A DNA stretch of 64,000 nt from Synechococcus sp. PROS-9-1. GTDB taxonomy: Bacteria > Cyanobacteriota > Cyanobacteriia > PCC-6307 > Cyanobiaceae. A model generated the notes under the pieces. That model ran no database searches, was not told the DNA's origin, and worked only from the letters and a program-made list of their open reading frames with translations. Position 1 is the stretch's first letter; every line of letters starts with the position of its first letter. A program made the translations under genes and the position numbers. Below are positions 55,442 through 64,000 of this stretch, piece after piece. The stretch spans positions 1,612,001 through 1,676,000 of the forward strand of contig NZ_CP047961.1 of the NCBI RefSeq assembly GCF_014279775.1. The letters are read 5' to 3'.

Positions 55442-56173
55442 TCACACCATCAACGCAGCACAGCACGTCGCAAACGCTCCACTTGAATTCTCAGCCTGAG
55501 TGATCGGCCGGCCGATCACCAGCTTGCTGGCGCCAGCAGCCATCGCTTCAGCAGGCCCCATCACCCGGGCTTGATCGCCCACTGCAGCACCTTTGGGGCG
55601 GATCCCAGGCGTTACCAAGGCAAAGGGCTCCGGATGTTGAGCCCGTAGCGCCGCGACTTCCAACGGTGAACACACGCAGCCGCCGATGCCAGCACTCGCC
55701 GACAGCTGGGCCAACCTCGGCACCCGTTCAGCGATGCCCTGGCTGATGTCAAGTTCCCTTTGCAGCTGCTGTTCCTCCCAACTGGTGAGCACCGTGACTG
55801 CCAACAAAGTGGGAACCCGCTGCCCGGTGCTTTGCGCTCCTTCCACCGCACCAGCCTGCGCAGCCTTGAGAGCATCGCTTCCAGCGCAAGCATGCACGGT
55901 GATCAGCTCCGCCCCCAGCGCCGCTGCCCGCCTGCAGGCTCCGGCCATCGTGGCCGGGATGTCATGAAATTTGAGATCGAGAAACACCCGCAATCCCTGG
56001 TCCCGCAGCTGAGCCACCACCTCCGGCCCGGCCTGCACAAACAGCTCCAATCCCACCTTCACCCAGCACAACCCTTCCACTTGAGCGCTGAAGGCCAAAG
56101 CCTGATCAGGCGCCATCCCATCGAGAGCCACGATGATCCGTTCCGCTGCTTCAGCCGAGAAAGAAGTAGCCAC
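55442..56173 (-). CDS. pyrF: orotidine 5'-phosphate decarboxylase
   Basis: PyrF (243 aa) makes UMP from OMP. The barrel has [16 protein letters not shown] with the first Asp, [40 protein letters not shown] (Asp-x-Lys-x-x-Asp, catalytic), and [20 protein letters not shown] at the phosphate site. The start is GTG 56173, where GGAG lies seven bases upstream; the frame is open to ATG 56197. Confidence 0.95.
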   Translation of the reverse strand: MATSFSAEAAERIIVALDGMAPDQALAFSAQVEGLCWVKVGLELFVQAGPEVVAQLRDQGLRVFLDLKFHDIPATMAGACRRAAALGAELITVHACAGSDALKAAQAGAVEGAQSTGQRVPTLLAVTVLTSWEEQQLQRELDISQGIAERVPRLAQLSASAGIGGCVCSPLEVAALRAQHPEPFALVTPGIRPKGAAVGDQARVMGPAEAMAAGASKLVIGRPITQAENSSGAFATCCAALMV

Positions 56174-56232
56174 AATCCGTCTCCGCACGACCCTCATCGT
56201 GATGGGTCATGGGCAACCCAACAGATCACAGA

Positions 56233-57117
56233 TCAAGCGGCCACTTCAAAGCAATCGGCCGGCAACCCTTTCACACCCACATCGGCCTGAAACAGGCCAC
56301 CGGCCAAGGGCTCGGCCTTGATTGCAGCAGCATCCATCTCTTGTCTGGCGGTCGTCATAAACAACTGATCCAAGTGGGGGCCGCCAAAACAACAGGAAGT
56401 GACCTGACGGCAAGGCAAGGCCAGCCGTTCGAGCAGCTGGCCGCTGATGGGATCCCATCGCGTGACCGCCCCACCACCAAATAGGGCGATCCAAAGCATT
56501 CCCTCCCCATCGATGCACATGCCATCCGGGACGGCATCCCAAGCTTCTGGAATCTGCACACAGATTCTCGGTTCTCCGGCGATCTCACCGGCGCTGGTGA
56601 GCGGGAAGGCCATCACATTCAGCGTTGGCGAATCAATCACATAGAGCGTCCCTCGGTCTTGGCTCCAAGCCAGTCCGTTGGAAATCGTGAGCTGGCTGCG
56701 TTGGCGAGTGATTCTTCCATCGCCATCCAGCCGCCATAGGGCTCCAGCCAGCGGCTCAAAGTCATAGGCCATCGTGCCGGCCCAAAAGCGCCCCCAAGGA
56801 TCACATTTACCGTCGTTGAAGCGATTACCAGGGCGATCGAGCTCCGGATCAGACAACAAGGTCACAGCCCGGGTGCTCGGATCCATCCTCAGAAACCCCG
56901 CCGCGGTTGCCAGGAGCAAGTCCCCTACAGATGTGGGAACAACCGCACCCACATGGGCAGGAAGAGGCAAAAAATCATTCCTCCCTGTTTGAGGATCAAA
57001 CAGTCCAATTCTTGATGCCTCAATATCCACCCAAAGAAGAACTTGCTTCTCAGCCCACCAACAAGGGCCCTCTGCCAACCCTGCCGCAACCGGCAACACA
57101 CAACGACAATCCATCAA
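56233..57117 (-). CDS. SMP-30/gluconolactonase-like protein
   Basis: A 294-residue six-bladed beta-propeller of the SMP-30/regucalcin family, enzymes that hydrolyse sugar lactones with a divalent metal. The metal-site residues are Glu in LAEGPCWW, Asn in TISNGLAWSQDRGTLYVIDS and Asp in VPDGMCIDGEGMLWIALFGG. Its start overlaps the upstream secreted-protein stop by 4 bp. The lactone substrate is unknown. Confidence 0.88.
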   Translation of the reverse strand: MMDCRCVLPVAAGLAEGPCWWAEKQVLLWVDIEASRIGLFDPQTGRNDFLPLPAHVGAVVPTSVGDLLLATAAGFLRMDPSTRAVTLLSDPELDRPGNRFNDGKCDPWGRFWAGTMAYDFEPLAGALWRLDGDGRITRQRSQLTISNGLAWSQDRGTLYVIDSPTLNVMAFPLTSAGEIAGEPRICVQIPEAWDAVPDGMCIDGEGMLWIALFGGGAVTRWDPISGQLLERLALPCRQVTSCCFGGPHLDQLFMTTARQEMDAAAIKAEPLAGGLFQADVGVKGLPADCFEVAA

Positions 57118-57500
57118 TACAAAACTGGCCTTTCGATGCGTTTTCTTCCCAAAATCACTCGTTCTACAACCCCTTTTTTCTTTGCATAGTGAATCAATTT
57201 ATCGTTTTCAATCGTATTCAAACTCATCACTCCAGCTTGGCGATATTCACGATCAAAAGGCAAGGCCCATGACTTACCACTTCGCATCACATAAACAAGA
57301 AAGCGACGATCTTCACTAATGCAAAATCGCACTTTTACCTCATCGAACACACCAACATCACTTCCATATTCAGCCTTGCTGTAGTCACACTCCTGCGCTC
57401 GCTCATATTCCTCCTTAATCCCAGCATTGGCCGGTACTGACATTCCCACACCCACTAAAACGCTAAGCACCGCTCCCAGGATTGAGCACGAAGATTTCAT
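57114..57500 (-). CDS. secreted hypothetical protein
   Basis: A 128-residue protein with a signal peptide (MKSSCSILGAVLSVLVGVGM, then SVPANA) and a mature part GIKEEYERAQECDYSKAEYG, FDEVKVRFCISEDRRFLVYV, ALPFDREYRQAGVMSL, ending in a basic tail. Two Cys may form a disulfide. No known family. ATG 57500 begins the signal peptide; ATG 57509 is possible. It overlaps the SMP-30 gene by 4 bp (ATGA), so the two are co-translated. It has more A/T than its neighbours. Confidence 0.7.
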   Translation of the reverse strand: MKSSCSILGAVLSVLVGVGMSVPANAGIKEEYERAQECDYSKAEYGSDVGVFDEVKVRFCISEDRRFLVYVMRSGKSWALPFDREYRQAGVMSLNTIENDKLIHYAKKKGVVERVILGRKRIERPVLY

Positions 57501-57549
57501 AGCAAGCATATTTCTCCGAATTTCGAGCTGTGGCAGTCATAGCAGCACA

Positions 57550-58797
57550 TCAAGGAACCAATCGCCTAAATGTCTTTTTACCGAGCTGAAGGACCTTCCC
57601 TTCCAATTCGGATACCGAACCAAATTCCTGATTGGGATCCATGATTTTCTCTCCCTCAAGGCGTGCTGCACCCCCTTTGATCTGCCGGCGCGCCTCACTA
57701 CTACTGGCACAAATCCCCACCGCACTGAGGAGGTAAAACGCCTTGGCTGGAAAATTCACGGCAGAAAGGGATGCCTCTGGCACATCTGCAGCGGCGGCAC
57801 CCGATCCAGCCACCAACGTGGCAGCATCCGCTTGCGCTTTTTGGGCCACGTGCATTCCATAGCGGCTTGCCGTCACCGCCAGAGCCATAGCTTTTTGCTT
57901 TTCACGGGGATTAGCCGGCAATGCTTCATTCGCTAAATCGGTGAGCAACATCACGTAGTCGTTGATGGCCGCATCACCAACTTTCTCGAGTTTGGAGTAC
58001 ATCGACAACGGATCTTCCTCCAGACCAACCGTATTGCCGAGGCTCTTGCTCATCTTCTGGACCCCATCAAGACCGACGAGGATTGGCAAGAGAAGGCCGA
58101 ACTGCGTTCTTTGGCTGAACTGACGTTGCAAGTCACGTCCCATCGCCACATTGAATTTCTGATCCGTCCCCCCCAACTCCACATCAGCATCCACAGCCAC
58201 AGAGTCGTAGCCCTGAAGCAAGGGATAAAGGAACTCATGCAAAGCGATGGGGGTGCCGCCTCCATAACGCTTAGCGAAGTCATCCTTGGCGAGCATTTGA
58301 CCCACCGTGGCCGTTCCCAGCAAGCCAATCACCTGGGGCAGATCGAGGCCTTCAAGCCATTCACTATTGCGTCGCACCTCCAGCCGTCCGGGAGTCTCAA
58401 AATCAAGAAGCGCCTTCTCCTTGGGCTGTCCTTGGCCTAGCTGGCGCAAATACGTGGTCGCATTGGCCTCCACCTGTTCAGTTGTGAGCTGCACGCGCGT
58501 GGCGCTCTTGCCCGTTGGATCGCCGATCCGGGCCGTGAAATCACCAATGATCAGCACGGCTGTATGGCCCGCATCCTGAAAAGCGCGCAGCTTGCGAAAC
58601 AAAATGCTGTGGCCCAGGTGAATATCACTTCCCGTTGGGTCAATGCCCAACTTCACCCGCAGAGGACGGCCCTCCAACTCAGCCGCGGCCAAGCGAGCAG
58701 CTAACGCCTGATCCACATCGTCAGGATTGCCGTCCGGAAATAAATCGGCCATCCCCCGCGCCAACCAGTTCGGCAGTGAATGGGGGGGGACTGTCAT
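57550..58797 (-). CDS. tyrS: tyrosyl-tRNA synthetase
   Basis: TyrS (415 aa) charges tRNA-Tyr. Class I motifs: [20 protein letters not shown] (HIGH type, about 50-70) and [10 protein letters not shown] (KMSKS). The Tyr-binding residues fall in [20 protein letters not shown]. The C-terminal S4 RNA-binding domain begins near residue 355 ([20 protein letters not shown]). Spacing to the DUF1825 gene is 36 bp on the same strand. Confidence 0.97.
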   Translation of the reverse strand: MTVPPHSLPNWLARGMADLFPDGNPDDVDQALAARLAAAELEGRPLRVKLGIDPTGSDIHLGHSILFRKLRAFQDAGHTAVLIIGDFTARIGDPTGKSATRVQLTTEQVEANATTYLRQLGQGQPKEKALLDFETPGRLEVRRNSEWLEGLDLPQVIGLLGTATVGQMLAKDDFAKRYGGGTPIALHEFLYPLLQGYDSVAVDADVELGGTDQKFNVAMGRDLQRQFSQRTQFGLLLPILVGLDGVQKMSKSLGNTVGLEEDPLSMYSKLEKVGDAAINDYVMLLTDLANEALPANPREKQKAMALAVTASRYGMHVAQKAQADAATLVAGSGAAAADVPEASLSAVNFPAKAFYLLSAVGICASSSEARRQIKGGAARLEGEKIMDPNQEFGSVSELEGKVLQLGKKTFRRLVP

Positions 58798-58833
58798 TAG
58801 AAAAGGACGGTGCTGTGCGACGGATCGTACGGC

Positions 58834-59163
58834 TCACTGACGTTCTGATTGCTCGAGCTGACTCTTCATCCGCTCCAAGGTTTGATTCATCTGTTCGAAC
58901 ATTTGCTCCGGGGTGATCCCAAACTGCCCAAGCTGCGTCCGCAACTGCTCCACCGTGAGCTTGGCTTGAAAGTCTTCCGAGAGCTCAAAGCGTTTCATAA
59001 AAACGCGATAACGCTCCATCAGATTTTCCATCGTGTCGATGAACTTCTTCTTCCCTTCTCTGTCGAACTTTCCATAATCCGATCCCAGTTGCATCAACTG
59101 TTGATAGTCGCCAAAAAGATGCTTGGCCTCCTCCTGCACGATTTCAGAATCGAAGAAGGCCAT
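58834..59163 (-). CDS. DUF1825 family protein
   Basis: A 109-residue, fully helical soluble protein: MAFFDSEIVQEEAKHLFGDY, QQLMQLGSDYGKFDREGKKK, FIDTMENLMERYRVFMKRFE and LSEDFQAKLTVEQLRTQLGQ. The family is cyanobacterial and its function is not established. ATG 59163 is the family start; the open frame continues to 59214. It lies upstream of tyrS and divergent from a LuxR-type regulator, 205 bp apart. Confidence 0.9.
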   Translation of the reverse strand: MAFFDSEIVQEEAKHLFGDYQQLMQLGSDYGKFDREGKKKFIDTMENLMERYRVFMKRFELSEDFQAKLTVEQLRTQLGQFGITPEQMFEQMNQTLERMKSQLEQSERQ

Positions 59164-59368
59164 GGTCTTGGAAAAGAGTCGATCACATTTTGAACAATTC
59201 ACGGAATCCCTCACAGTGCGGATCCACGCCCCCTCACCAAAGTCAACATGTGGAGAGTTTCAAAATGGCGTGGATCTCACCTCCCAGATCCCCAGACTTC
59301 AGACCCGCAGCAAGCAGGGTCACAGTCTTCTGCGCAGGAGTCGCACAGCGATTGCGACTGGCGATCGT

Positions 59369-59998
59369 ATGTTGTTAGCCAGCTGGATGGGCTGGTTTCA
59401 GAATCTTGGGCAACTCGTTGCTGCCGCCACCACAGAGGAAGAATGTCTTCAGAGGTTGCAAAAGGATGATGTCAACCTCTTGATCTGCACAGACCAACTC
59501 GAGGGGGGCAACGGCCCAAGCCTCGTTCGGCAGGCAAAAAAAGACAATCCTGGCTTGATAGCGTTGCTGATCGTGCAACGTCCAATTTTGCGCACCATTC
59601 TCCAGGCGATCGACGCGCCTTGTGATGGATTGTGCTCCCATCAAAATGTCGGAATGGGGGGCGTCTCTGCAGCGCTGACCGCGATGGAATCCGATGGGAT
59701 GTATCACGATTCAGTGATTGCCAACATCCTTCGGCACGGTCGACTGGGACGCACAGCATCTGGTTCCATTCCACCAGAACTGAGCCTCAAGGAAGAGGAC
59801 GTGCTGCGTGGACTTTGCAAAGGAATGAGCAATCAGGAGATCGCAGACAGCCTTGTCGTCTCGATCGACACGGTCAAATCCCACATCGGCAGCCTGCTGC
59901 GCAAACTACAAGCCAACAACCGCACCCACGCCGTGGTGGTTGCCTTTCAACAGGGACTGATTGAGCTCCCAACCCTGCCTCCGCGCTGGAACCCCTAA
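59369..59998 (+). CDS. LuxR-type regulator with altered receiver domain
   Basis: A 209-residue response-regulator-like protein. The receiver-like region (about 1-120) has the right layout, but the position of the phosphorylated Asp is Thr41 (LLICTDQLEGGNG), with an Asp one place later. The C-terminal helix-turn-helix is clear (about 140-205): LSLKEEDVLRGLCKGMSNQE, IADSLVVSIDTVKSHIGSLL, RKLQANNRTHAVVVAFQQGL. The true start may be upstream of ATG 59369, since the first receiver strand (SRTAIATGD) is in frame before it. Confidence 0.8.
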   Translation: MLLASWMGWFQNLGQLVAAATTEEECLQRLQKDDVNLLICTDQLEGGNGPSLVRQAKKDNPGLIALLIVQRPILRTILQAIDAPCDGLCSHQNVGMGGVSAALTAMESDGMYHDSVIANILRHGRLGRTASGSIPPELSLKEEDVLRGLCKGMSNQEIADSLVVSIDTVKSHIGSLLRKLQANNRTHAVVVAFQQGLIELPTLPPRWNP

Positions 59999-60052
59999 CA
60001 CCTGAGTCTTGGGCTCGGTATGGTCCTGGCCAAGAAGCAAGTTCCTAAAGCA

Positions 60053-60628
60053 ATGGCTCGCCAGCACTGGCTTGACCCCCTGGCTCGCAAGCTCTTGCAG
60101 GCCACCGGCGATCTGCCACCAGACTCTGTCCAAATAAAACAACAGCCGAGGGCTACCCCTACCCCAGCAGAAACTTGGAGCCTGGATGTCAACAGGGCGA
60201 CCCCTGAGCAATGGCAAAAATTGCCTGGTTGCAGTGAAGCGATGGTCGATGTGCTGATGCGACTCCAACGCGGTGGGGTGCAATTCAGCCAGCTGGATGA
60301 TCTCGCTCTGCTGCTGAACCTTCCTGCTGATCTCGTCAAGCTCTGGACACCCCACCTGGTGTTTCGCTGGCATGGGGATGCTCCAGTCCTGCCTAAGCAG
60401 GCTCCACTGGATGTCAATGCCGCAGCCCCCACCTTGTTAGAGCAGACCCTCAACTGGCCAAAACCCCGACTCCAACGTCTCATTCAGGAGCGTCGGCTGA
60501 AGCCGTTCGAACATCTCGCCGATCTCCAAGAACGCGTGTGCTTACCCCCTGATGCTGTGGAGCAGCTGATTGGCCGCGTGAGTTTTGGGGCACGGCCATC
60601 AGGCCCAAGCCTGCCGCCAAGGAGCTAA
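60053..60628 (+). CDS. ComEA-like helix-hairpin-helix protein
   Basis: A 191-residue protein with two helix-hairpin-helix units of the ComEA type: LDVNRATPEQWQKLPGCSEA (about 55-74), FSQLDDLALLLNLPADLVKL, and LDVNAAAPTLLEQTLNWPKP (about 125-145), then FEHLADLQERVCLPPDAVEQ. This fold binds DNA backbone. No signal peptide is seen, so it is probably cytoplasmic, unlike ComEA in DNA uptake. ATG 60053 is used; ATG 60020 would add 11 residues. It is followed after 4 bp by a GIY-YIG gene. Confidence 0.8.
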   Translation: MARQHWLDPLARKLLQATGDLPPDSVQIKQQPRATPTPAETWSLDVNRATPEQWQKLPGCSEAMVDVLMRLQRGGVQFSQLDDLALLLNLPADLVKLWTPHLVFRWHGDAPVLPKQAPLDVNAAAPTLLEQTLNWPKPRLQRLIQERRLKPFEHLADLQERVCLPPDAVEQLIGRVSFGARPSGPSLPPRS

Positions 60629-60632
60629 ATCC

Positions 60633-61247
60633 ATGGCCACTCCCCCAGGGCAGGGCAACCTTTTCGAGCAACCATTGGCAGAATCCAGTGGGCTGATCGA
60701 ACGTTCCCTGCCTCTGAGCGCAGAGCTTTTACGGGGCTGGCAAGAGCGCATCCATCAGTTCCAGGAACCTCTATTCGCCCCTCAGATGGCTCATGAGCTC
60801 GGGCATCGCAATGAGCCAGCAGAACAACAGCACCTGTTTCCCAGCGATAACACCAATCCGCTGAGCAGCTTCCAGCCTCTGCAGCTCAGGCCCTTACCTT
60901 TGAGCTTCTGGCGCTGGCCAAAAAGTCCCCATCAAGGGGCGGCCATCTATCTCGTGATGGATCGCCCAAAAGAGCTCGAACAACCCATCCTTCTCTACAT
61001 CGGAGAAACAAAGGCGGCTGATCGGCGCTGGAAAGGCGAGCACGATTGCAAGGCCTACTTGGCGAGTTACCAAGAGGCCTGTATGAGCACGGGCTTGTGC
61101 TGCAGCACAAGCATCCGTTTCTGGGCTGATGTCCCGCAAGAAACCCGTCCTCGTCGACATCTGGAACAAACCTTGATTCGCCTCTGGCAACCGCCGTTCA
61201 ATAAGGAAACCCGTGAGCGATGGGCTACTCCGTTCCATGCCGATTAA
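60633..61247 (+). CDS. GIY-YIG nuclease-like protein
   Basis: A 204-residue protein. The C-terminal half is GIY-YIG-like: AAIYLVMDRPKELEQPILLY (first strands), YIGETKAADRRWKGEH (the YIG and catalytic Arg), and HLEQTLIRLWQPPFNKETRE with the metal-binding Glu and terminal Asn. The N-terminal 95 residues are unlike known domains, with FQEPLFAPQMAHELGHR. The domain's first GIY is AIYL. ATG 60633 has AAGGAG nine bases upstream and lies 4 bp after the helix-hairpin-helix gene. Confidence 0.8.
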   Translation: MATPPGQGNLFEQPLAESSGLIERSLPLSAELLRGWQERIHQFQEPLFAPQMAHELGHRNEPAEQQHLFPSDNTNPLSSFQPLQLRPLPLSFWRWPKSPHQGAAIYLVMDRPKELEQPILLYIGETKAADRRWKGEHDCKAYLASYQEACMSTGLCCSTSIRFWADVPQETRPRRHLEQTLIRLWQPPFNKETRERWATPFHAD

Positions 61248-61284
61248 CGGTGCCCCGTAGCATCGGCTCACGCGCCCAATCTCC

Positions 61285-62775
61285 ATGCAGATCTCCCTCT
61301 CGTCGGCCCAACCAAAGGCCTGGTCGGGAACCGTGTTGGCCCTAGGCATTGCAGAGGGAGATCCCAATGGCTTGATACCAGCGATGGAAGAACGCTTTTC
61401 CATCTCCCTAAGCGACTGGTTGGAACAACGCAAGTTCCAAGGGAAAAACGGAGAGAGCGCGAGCCTTCAACTCCTCAACCCAGACTGCGCAAGCCTCGTG
61501 CTCCTAGGCATGGGGCCTCTTGAAGCACTGGATGTGAATAGCTTTCGGCAGGCGGGCGCTGCTGCGGCCAGAGCGAGCAAGGACCAAACAGGCAGCCTCG
61601 GATTGTTACTGCCATGGAACGCCGTTGATCCTGCAGACGCGGTGACCGTTGCAGCCCAAGCGGTCAGGCTTGCTCTCTACAGCGATCAACGTTTTCGCAG
61701 CAAACCCGACCCCAGCGTCCAGCCCGAGCGGCTTGAACTGCTCGGCCCCCTTCCCGATACCCTCAGCAGCGCCCTCGAAGCGGTCCATCCCATTTGCGCA
61801 GGGGTTGAACTCGCAAGAGAGCTCGTTGCGGCACCTCCTAACAGTGTCACCCCATCCGCCCTTGCCGAAAGCGCCGCTCAGATAGCGCATGAGCATGGCT
61901 TGGATTTGAAGGTGCTCGAGCGCAGCGACTGTGAAGCCAGGGGGATGGGGTCGTTCCTTTCCGTCTGTCAAGGCTCGGATATGGATCCCAAGTTCATCCA
62001 TCTCACCTACCGCCCCTCCGGTCCTGCCACAAGACGGGTGGTCTTGGTTGGCAAGGGCCTCACCTTTGATTCCGGTGGTTACAACCTGAAAGTGGGTGCT
62101 GCTCAGATCGACATGATGAAATTCGATATGGGAGGCAGTGCAGCGGTGCTTGGCGCGATGCGCTCGATCGCTGAGCTGCGCCCCCAGGGGGTGGAAGTGC
62201 ACATGCTGGTGGCGTCATGCGAAAACATGATCAACGGTTCTGCCGTGCACCCAGGTGACATTGTCACCGCGTCCAATGGCACCACGATTGAAATCAACAA
62301 CACAGATGCAGAAGGCCGGCTCACCCTCGCTGATGCCTTGGTTTACGCATCCGAGCTCGAACCCGATGCCATCGTCGACCTGGCCACATTGACCGGTGCC
62401 TGCGTGGTTGCCCTTGGCGACGAAATTGCTGGGCTGTGGACTGGAGACGACTCGCTTGCCAGCGCCTTAGAGGGCGCAGCAAAGGATGCAGGTGAGGGGC
62501 TCTGGCGTATGCCAATGCACCAGGCTTATCGCAAAGGCCTCAAGTCACTCCTTGCGGACTTGAAAAACACAGGTCCCCGTCCAGGTGGCTCTATTACCGC
62601 CGCTTTATTCCTCAAGGAATTTGTCAAAAGCTCCATCCCATGGGCCCACATCGATATCGCCGGAACAGTTTGGAGCGATAAAGGGAGAGGACTAGATCCG
62701 GCTGGAGCGACGGGCTACGGAGTCCGCACCTTGGTGCATTGGGTGTGCAAGCAATCGCAGCAGGCCGAGACCTAG
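61285..62775 (+). CDS. pepA: leucyl aminopeptidase (PepA family)
   Basis: A 496-residue M17 aminopeptidase. The C-terminal catalytic domain has the metal ligands in VLVGKGLTFDSGGYNLKVG (Lys, Asp), DMMKFDMGGSAAVLGAM (Asp) and NTDAEGRLTLADAL (Asp, Glu, Arg), the M17 signature. The N-terminal domain (about 1-165) is less conserved. Cytoplasmic peptide turnover is its usual role; hexameric relatives also bind DNA. Confidence 0.96.
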   Translation: MQISLSSAQPKAWSGTVLALGIAEGDPNGLIPAMEERFSISLSDWLEQRKFQGKNGESASLQLLNPDCASLVLLGMGPLEALDVNSFRQAGAAAARASKDQTGSLGLLLPWNAVDPADAVTVAAQAVRLALYSDQRFRSKPDPSVQPERLELLGPLPDTLSSALEAVHPICAGVELARELVAAPPNSVTPSALAESAAQIAHEHGLDLKVLERSDCEARGMGSFLSVCQGSDMDPKFIHLTYRPSGPATRRVVLVGKGLTFDSGGYNLKVGAAQIDMMKFDMGGSAAVLGAMRSIAELRPQGVEVHMLVASCENMINGSAVHPGDIVTASNGTTIEINNTDAEGRLTLADALVYASELEPDAIVDLATLTGACVVALGDEIAGLWTGDDSLASALEGAAKDAGEGLWRMPMHQAYRKGLKSLLADLKNTGPRPGGSITAALFLKEFVKSSIPWAHIDIAGTVWSDKGRGLDPAGATGYGVRTLVHWVCKQSQQAET

Positions 62776-62788
62776 GGTTTTCACAACT

Positions 62789-63043
62789 GTGAACCAACCC
62801 AAACCGATGGCTTCCAGACCCTTGCGCTGGTACGTGAGAGCTCAACTTGGAGTCCTGCTTTTGCCTGCAGGACTCTGCCTCTTTGGGGAAGCGATCAGTC
62901 GACGAATCATCCAGCTGCTCGGCCAGGACCGCGGTCCTTGGTTCTGGTATGGAACTCTGAGCCTGATCTGCATCAACGCAGGAATCGGCTTAATGATCGA
63001 AAGCGGTCTTCTCAGCGGCTATCCAGGCCGACGAGCGGATTAG
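62789..63043 (+). CDS. small two-span membrane protein
   Basis: An 84-residue protein with two spans (LGVLLLPAGLCLFGEAISRR, then WFWYGTLSLICINAGIGLMI) separated by a polar loop (IQLLGQDRGP). GTG 62789 or ATG 62807 may start it; no strong ribosome site decides. The end overlaps the convergent small gene by 4 bp. No known family; the clean two-helix topology makes it likely a real gene following pepA. Confidence 0.65.
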   Translation: MNQPKPMASRPLRWYVRAQLGVLLLPAGLCLFGEAISRRIIQLLGQDRGPWFWYGTLSLICINAGIGLMIESGLLSGYPGRRAD

Positions 63044-63213
63044 GACGCAAGCGCAGCCACCGCACGTGGGCACTCAAGGGAATGTATTTGCCAGCGCGCC
63101 CGCTTAGAACAAGTCGACAACACACGATCCAAATCATCTGAGGCCTGCTTCGTCGACGGATAAGGACCAACGTGACGCGTCACCAGACCATCCTTGATCG
63201 TCAGCAGATACAT
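63040..63213 (-). CDS. small hypothetical protein (57 aa)
   Basis: A 57-residue protein: MYLLTIKDGLVTRHVGPYPS, TKQASDDLDRVLSTCSKRAR and WQIHSLECPRAVAAL. It reads as strand-loop-helix-strand with two Cys and no membrane span. The ATG at 63213 has GGAGGG upstream, a good ribosome site, which supports it over longer forms. No family is recognised. Confidence 0.65.
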   Translation of the reverse strand: MYLLTIKDGLVTRHVGPYPSTKQASDDLDRVLSTCSKRARWQIHSLECPRAVAALAS

Positions 63214-63354
63214 ACAGTCCCTCCGCAAATATTGGGTGAATGGTAAGGACAAAGCGCTAGAGCGTCGAGAGGGGAAAACCCGAATCTTCACTGAGAGACG
63301 TCTGAATGAAATCAAAGTTCAAATTACAGATTATCATCGGTTTTTGAAAAGGGG

Positions 63355-63987
63355 TCATGGCGCCACTGGAGTGGCCCAGGCTGTCCCCGATCGTGCACGC
63401 TCGCCCCACACGGCATCGAGGCGGCGATCTCGTCCACAACTGAAGCGGTAATAGCGATAACGAAGCTCATTATTATTGGCATAATCTTGGTGATAATCCT
63501 CTGCCGGCCAGAACTGAACTGCATCACGAATCTGCACTTTAATCTTAGATTTTGAGACCCCTAATTCACTTGCAGCAGAGGCAGCACTTGATTGAGCGGC
63601 GGTGGCTTGCTGCTCGCCAGCGGTGAAAATCACTGGCCGATACGAGTCGCCTCTGTCACAAAACTGGCCTTGGCCATCGAGAGGGTCAATATTCCGCCAA
63701 TAATGCTGCAAAAGATTGGAATAACTAATTTTATCGGAATCAAATCGCACACTTACTACTTCTTGATGCCCACTTTTTTCACCACTAACTTGTTGATACG
63801 TGGGATTCTCCACATGACCACCGCTATAACCACTTTCAGCCGAAATCACACCTTCAATATCCTCTAAATCATGTTCAAGGCACCAAAAACAGCCACCCGC
63901 AAGAACCGCATCCTGGACAGATGCCAGGGCTGCCATTGGGCTCAACAACATGATGCTGGTCAAAACCAGCGGGATCAACGCACGCAT
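63355..63987 (-). CDS. msrA: peptide methionine sulfoxide reductase MsrA (exported)
   Basis: MsrA reduces the S-epimer of methionine sulfoxide in damaged proteins. The 210-residue protein has a signal peptide (MRALIPLVLTSIMLLSPMAA, then LA), followed by the catalytic GGCFWCLEHDLEDIEGV (Cys of GCFWC), SGYSGGHVENPTYQQVSGEK, and the substrate residues in FWPAEDYHQDYANNNE. The signal suggests a periplasmic or lumenal repair enzyme. The C-terminus is Ala/Arg-rich. No resolving partner is nearby. Confidence 0.93.
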   Translation of the reverse strand: MRALIPLVLTSIMLLSPMAALASVQDAVLAGGCFWCLEHDLEDIEGVISAESGYSGGHVENPTYQQVSGEKSGHQEVVSVRFDSDKISYSNLLQHYWRNIDPLDGQGQFCDRGDSYRPVIFTAGEQQATAAQSSAASAASELGVSKSKIKVQIRDAVQFWPAEDYHQDYANNNELRYRYYRFSCGRDRRLDAVWGERARSGTAWATPVAP

Positions 63988-64000
63988 GAGCTCAAGTGGG

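Overview
The window is a gene-dense chromosomal segment of a cyanobacterium, most likely a marine picocyanobacterium of the Synechococcus type. The evidence is the photosynthesis genes (psaF-psaJ, petC-petA, two high-light-inducible proteins), many families found mainly in cyanobacteria (cyAbrB regulator, DUF1825, DUF3067, DUF3086, DUF3119, DUF3288), short spacers, frequent ATGA/TGATG gene junctions and moderate GC. I see no phage, insertion sequence, CRISPR array or rRNA.

Layout. 0-2.7 kb: the start of an aldo/keto reductase, a bifunctional-nuclease-domain protein, riboflavin synthase, an HdeD-like membrane protein and cyAbrB. 2.7-9.9 kb: a respiratory block. The minus-strand operon ctaC-ctaD-ctaE encodes an aa3-type cytochrome c oxidase, and the divergent ctaA-ctaB make its heme A; an ABC-2 type exporter follows. 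9.9-18.6 kb: NanE epimerase, a GroEL chaperonin with no groES beside it, FabG, a potassium channel gene broken by an 11-bp duplication, a GT9-like transferase, IspD, LD-carboxypeptidase and a UbiA-type prenyltransferase. 18.7-31.3 kb: Ppx, a RodZ-like protein, tRNA-Val, the petC-petA-lgt-cobM run, TatC, an NFACT/RqcH protein, Gmk, psaF-psaJ, TsaD, an HLIP and PilT. 31.4-41.7 kb: WecB, a DUF1643 protein, an antiporter, GltX, tRNA-Asp, tRNA-Trp, ribosomal protein L19, Map, an SDR protein, a BioD-like/DRTGG protein and a SLOG-fold protein. 41.7-46.5 kb: a looser, more AT-rich stretch rich in very small genes (single-span membrane proteins, small secreted proteins, an HLIP operon) with a pair of DnaA-box-like sites. 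46.5-64 kb: dense housekeeping again (GluQ-RS, HU, GlgX, tRNA-Gly, a sugar symporter, an MlaE permease, DUF3119, DUF3086, PlsY, PyrF, a SMP-30 protein, TyrS, DUF1825, a LuxR-type regulator, a helix-hairpin-helix protein next to a GIY-YIG protein, PepA and MsrA).

How the genes work together. The cta genes form one functional unit (oxidase plus heme A synthesis). petC and petA supply cytochrome b6f; psaF and psaJ belong to photosystem I; the UbiA-type enzyme probably makes the plastoquinone precursor; the HLIPs protect the same membranes. WecB and NanE both act on N-acetylmannosamine-type sugars and may feed cell-surface glycans. GltX, GluQ-RS and tRNA-Asp are linked through glutamyl-tRNA chemistry.

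The most concrete unusual feature is the 11-bp tandem duplication that splits the RCK potassium channel gene and gives the second half its own ATG. The best candidates for undescribed biology are the small-protein stretch at 41.7-46.5 kb, above all the HLIP gene joined by TGATG to a 38-residue membrane protein, and the tight helix-hairpin-helix/GIY-YIG gene pair at 60.05-61.25 kb.
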